From positions 643,450 to 658,133 of the forward strand of contig NZ_GL831112.1 of assembly GCF_000188295.1 (NCBI RefSeq): DNA of 14,684 bases. Reading direction: 5' to 3'. Under the pieces are notes generated by a model. It worked only from the letters and a program-made list of their open reading frames with translations. It had not been told where the DNA came from and made no database searches. The position numbers were made by a program, and so were the translations under genes. This document shows, piece after piece, positions 13,377 to 14,684 of the stretch (position 1 is its first letter; each line of letters opens with the position of its first letter). Source of the stretch: Streptococcus vestibularis ATCC 49124. GTDB lineage: Bacteria; Bacillota; Bacilli; Lactobacillales; Streptococcaceae.

Positions 13377-13722
13377 TTTGGTGGTACAAAAGACAGTAAC
13401 TAGCTCACCTTTTGCCTTATATGCGGTTAGCTAGGTCCCATTGCTCAAGTAAAATACCGTTTGTATTATTGAAACAACTAAAGTTGTGGTTCTTCCTTTT
13501 AAACAAGTCAGCGTTGACCATGCTTACAAAGAAGGTGAAGAAGATCGAAGCCTAGCTTACTGGCAAAATATTCATGAAAACTTCTTTAGCAAATGGTTGC
13601 ATAGGGATGGACTGAATTTTAGTCAGGTCAGTCTAGTCATTATAGAAGGATTTAGAGTGGTCTATCCTAGAGATCAAAAGCTCCCAATATCTTGGGGCTT
13701 TTTTACTTTAAGGGAAGGTTAA
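13377..13722 (+). pseudogene. ASCH-domain protein remnant
   Basis: From 13456 the reading TVCIIETTKVVVLPFKQVSVDHAYKEGEEDRSLAYW and then HENFFSKWL...SLVIIEGFRVVYP matches the C-terminal half of ASCH-domain proteins (PUA-like beta barrel, proposed RNA binding) of about 145-150 aa. A TAA at 13450-13452 cuts the frame just upstream, where a glycine would fit, and no binding site or start supports the GTG at 13486. In a different frame, FGGTKDSN then TAG at 13377-13403 may be the worn N-terminal FG...LA block, leaving too little room for the middle; a frameshift and deletion are implied. The open frame also runs past the expected end (VVYP) through a terminator hairpin to 13722, so the original stop seems lost too. 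Confidence 0.72.
13676..13704 (+). terminator. Terminator lying inside the end of the ASCH remnant frame
   Basis: AAAAGCTCC (13676-13684) pairs with GGGGCTTTT (one G-T pair) around a 9-base loop, followed by a T run. It lies just after the codons for VVYP, where intact homologues end. Confidence 0.75.
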
Positions 13723-13796
13723 CTTCTCTTTAAGTCTTATCTTAGGTTTATTGTGTTTAATAGAGTCATCACAAAAGTAAGTAGGAGGTTTAACAG

Positions 13797-14107
13797 ATGA
13801 CATACAAACATACCAAATAAACACAGGAATGGTATGCCATTAAGAAATCATCAAAATGGGAAAAAGCGGGGGCAGTCCTAGTAGCTAGCTTAATCTTGGG
13901 TAGATCAGTTTTACAAACTAATCTTGCTCAAAAATAAAATACAAACTCTAAGGCTAGCCAGTCTGATAAAAGTTCACAAACGAACCAAACAAGTAAATCA
14001 AGCCTACCCAATACCGGCGAGGTGAGTAGCTTGGGACTAGGCGCGTTAGGGGCTGTACTCATGACAACATCGTTTGCATTAAAAGGTCAAGGAAAGTCTC
14101 AAAATAA
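13797..14107 (+). pseudogene. LPXTG-anchored surface protein remnant (signal peptide plus sorting signal)
   Basis: GTAGGAGG lies 8 bp before ATG 13797. The frame reads MTYKHTK, TAA (13818-13820), TQEWYAIKKSSKWEKAGAVLVASLILG..., TAA (13935-13937), then a Ser/Gln/Thr/Lys-rich linker, LPNTGE (14004-14021), the hydrophobic stretch LGLGALGAVLMTTSFAL and a basic tail KGQGKSQNK. All parts are in one frame. YAIKK followed by a Gly/Ala/Ser hydrophobic run resembles a YSIRK-type signal peptide; LPNTGE plus membrane anchor is a sortase A signal. Only about 20 residues lie between them, so the exposed domains are missing. The frame continues through a terminator to 14213; a one-base shift would give a stop at 14105-14107, so the true end is probably there. 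Confidence 0.82.
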
Positions 14108-14110
14108 GAT

Positions 14111-14160
14111 AAAAAGAACAGTAGTTATCTGTCTTTCCGGAGTAAACTACTGTTCTTTTT
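14111..14160 (+). terminator. Long-stem terminator after the LPXTG remnant
   Basis: AAAAGAACAGTAGTT (14112-14126) pairs perfectly over 15 bp with AACTACTGTTCTTTT (14145-14159), with an 18-base loop and a T run. It is one of the strongest hairpins in the window. Confidence 0.9.
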
Positions 14161-14219
14161 CTATATCATTTCATGATTATATGAGGATGAATAAAAATAA
14201 ATATAAGTTTTGAAAAAGC

Positions 14220-14248
14220 TTGTAATCATTAGTTTTTTAGGATACAAT
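14220..14248 (+). promoter_or_regulatory. Promoter of the SemiSWEET gene
   Basis: TTGTAA (14220-14225), 17-bp spacer, TACAAT (14243-14248), 53 bp before ATG 14302. The TTGTAA here is not followed at the right distance by TTACAA, so it is not an Rrf2-type operator. Confidence 0.55.
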
Positions 14249-14301
14249 TACTTTGATATTATAAGAATATACGTTCGCATTTTTAATAAAGGAGTTTGGC
14301 T

Positions 14302-14562
14302 ATGAATGACAAACAAATGAAAATCGTCGGTTGGGTAGCAACATGTATGTCAGTATTGATGTATGTTTCTTATATCCCACAAATCATGGACAACTTGGCA
14401 GGTCATAAAGGAAACTTTATCCAACCCCTCGTTGCAGCTATTAACTGTAGCCTTTGGGTTTATTATGGTCTTTTCAAGAAAGAACGTGATTTACCACTTG
14501 CAGCAGCCAATGCTCCTGGTATTGTTTTTGGACTTATCACGACTTTGACATGTTTATTTTAA
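14302..14562 (+). CDS. SemiSWEET sugar transporter (86 aa)
   Basis: A three-helix membrane protein of the MtN3/SWEET/PQ-loop family; two copies form a symmetric pore that passes sugars down their gradient. Helix 1 (about residues 8-28) ends in the PQ motif SYIPQIMDN (23-31). Helix 2 holds NCSLWVYYGLFKKERDLP, with the conserved Asn and Trp that line the sugar site. Helix 3 starts AANAPGIVFGLITTLTCLF. Length matches bacterial SemiSWEETs (85-95 aa). I chose ATG 14302 because AAAGGAG lies 7 bp upstream; an in-frame TTG at 14296 is too close to that binding site. It is monocistronic: promoter at 14220-14248, terminator at 14597-14629. The sugar carried is unknown. Confidence 0.93.
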   Translation: MNDKQMKIVGWVATCMSVLMYVSYIPQIMDNLAGHKGNFIQPLVAAINCSLWVYYGLFKKERDLPLAAANAPGIVFGLITTLTCLF

Positions 14563-14596
14563 GCAAAAGATAGTTTAAGTGCTTTAAAAATCATTT

Positions 14597-14629
14597 GACA
14601 GTTTCTGTATTCCAGGACTGTCTTTTTTT
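14597..14629 (+). terminator. Terminator of the SemiSWEET gene
   Basis: GACAGT (14597-14602) pairs with ACTGTC (14617-14622), with inner CTG/CAG pairing, followed by a run of T to 14629. Confidence 0.88.
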
Positions 14630-14650
14630 AGCTCTATCATTTAAAGCATA

Positions 14651-14683
14651 AAAAAAGTATCTGATGAACAGATACAGTTTTTT
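14651..14683. terminator. Second hairpin at the window edge, probably bidirectional
   Basis: GTATCTG (14657-14663) pairs with CAGATAC (14669-14675) around ATGAA, with an A run before and a T run after. Coming right after the SemiSWEET terminator, it may serve a convergent minus-strand gene beyond the window. Confidence 0.7.
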
Positions 14684-14684
14684 A

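Noticed and set aside
14022..14213. Possible 63-aa small membrane protein
   Set aside because: It is the LPXTG anchor segment of the surface-protein remnant, in the same frame, and its tail is the translated terminator.
14220..14248. Fourth Rrf2-type operator before the SemiSWEET gene
   Set aside because: TTGTAA and TACAAT are present but spaced as -35 and -10 boxes; there is no TTACAA at the 9-bp distance.
1..14684. CRISPR arrays, tRNA or rRNA genes, complete insertion sequences
   Set aside because: No regularly spaced direct repeats, tRNA-like cloverleaf or rRNA segments, and no transposase frame were recognised on either strand.

Overview
The window looks like a chromosome segment of a low-GC Streptococcus, most likely the S. 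salivarius group. Grounds: the gene families, AGGAGG-type ribosome binding sites, many TGn-TATAAT (extended -10) promoters and an LPNTG sorting signal. Three genes are visibly decayed in under 15 kb, which would fit the gene-losing dairy species S. thermophilus; the species call is inference.

Layout. 1-78 is the 3' end of a galE-like epimerase gene with its terminator. 212-1054 is an aldo/keto reductase, 1152-1838 a DUF1275 (YoaK-type) membrane protein, and 1931-2563 an FMN nitroreductase. 2727-4285 is a response regulator/histidine kinase pair in one transcription unit. Next is a secreted DUF4352 protein broken by a frameshift and a stop codon (4431-5011), which shares a bidirectional terminator with a convergent two-gene ABC exporter (6743-5063, minus strand) of the bacitracin/lantibiotic-resistance type. 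6992-9134 holds two overlapping genes: a PTS lactose-family EIIC-like permease lacking the usual sugar-binding motif residues, and a membrane-anchored DUF915 alpha/beta hydrolase that starts at TTG.

9315-11490 is the most coherent unit: an Rrf2-family repressor with a single cysteine, a CatE-like two-domain glyoxalase/extradiol-dioxygenase-fold protein, and a small nitroreductase-family protein. Each has its own promoter, and each promoter carries the same inverted repeat, TTGTAA-N9-TTACAA (the last gene has an additional imperfect copy). This reads as a local regulon for quinone/catechol or electrophile stress, comparable to what I recall of the pneumococcal SifR quinone sensor and its targets.

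11915-13300 is an APC-family amino acid permease behind about 420 bp without a recognisable gene. The right end holds two gene remnants, an ASCH-domain protein and an LPXTG surface protein reduced to signal peptide plus sorting signal, then an intact SemiSWEET sugar transporter (14302-14562) and two terminators. I did not find a plainly undescribed system. The best leads are the shared Rrf2 operator, the altered EIIC-like protein, and the two-component/ABC/DUF4352 neighbourhood.
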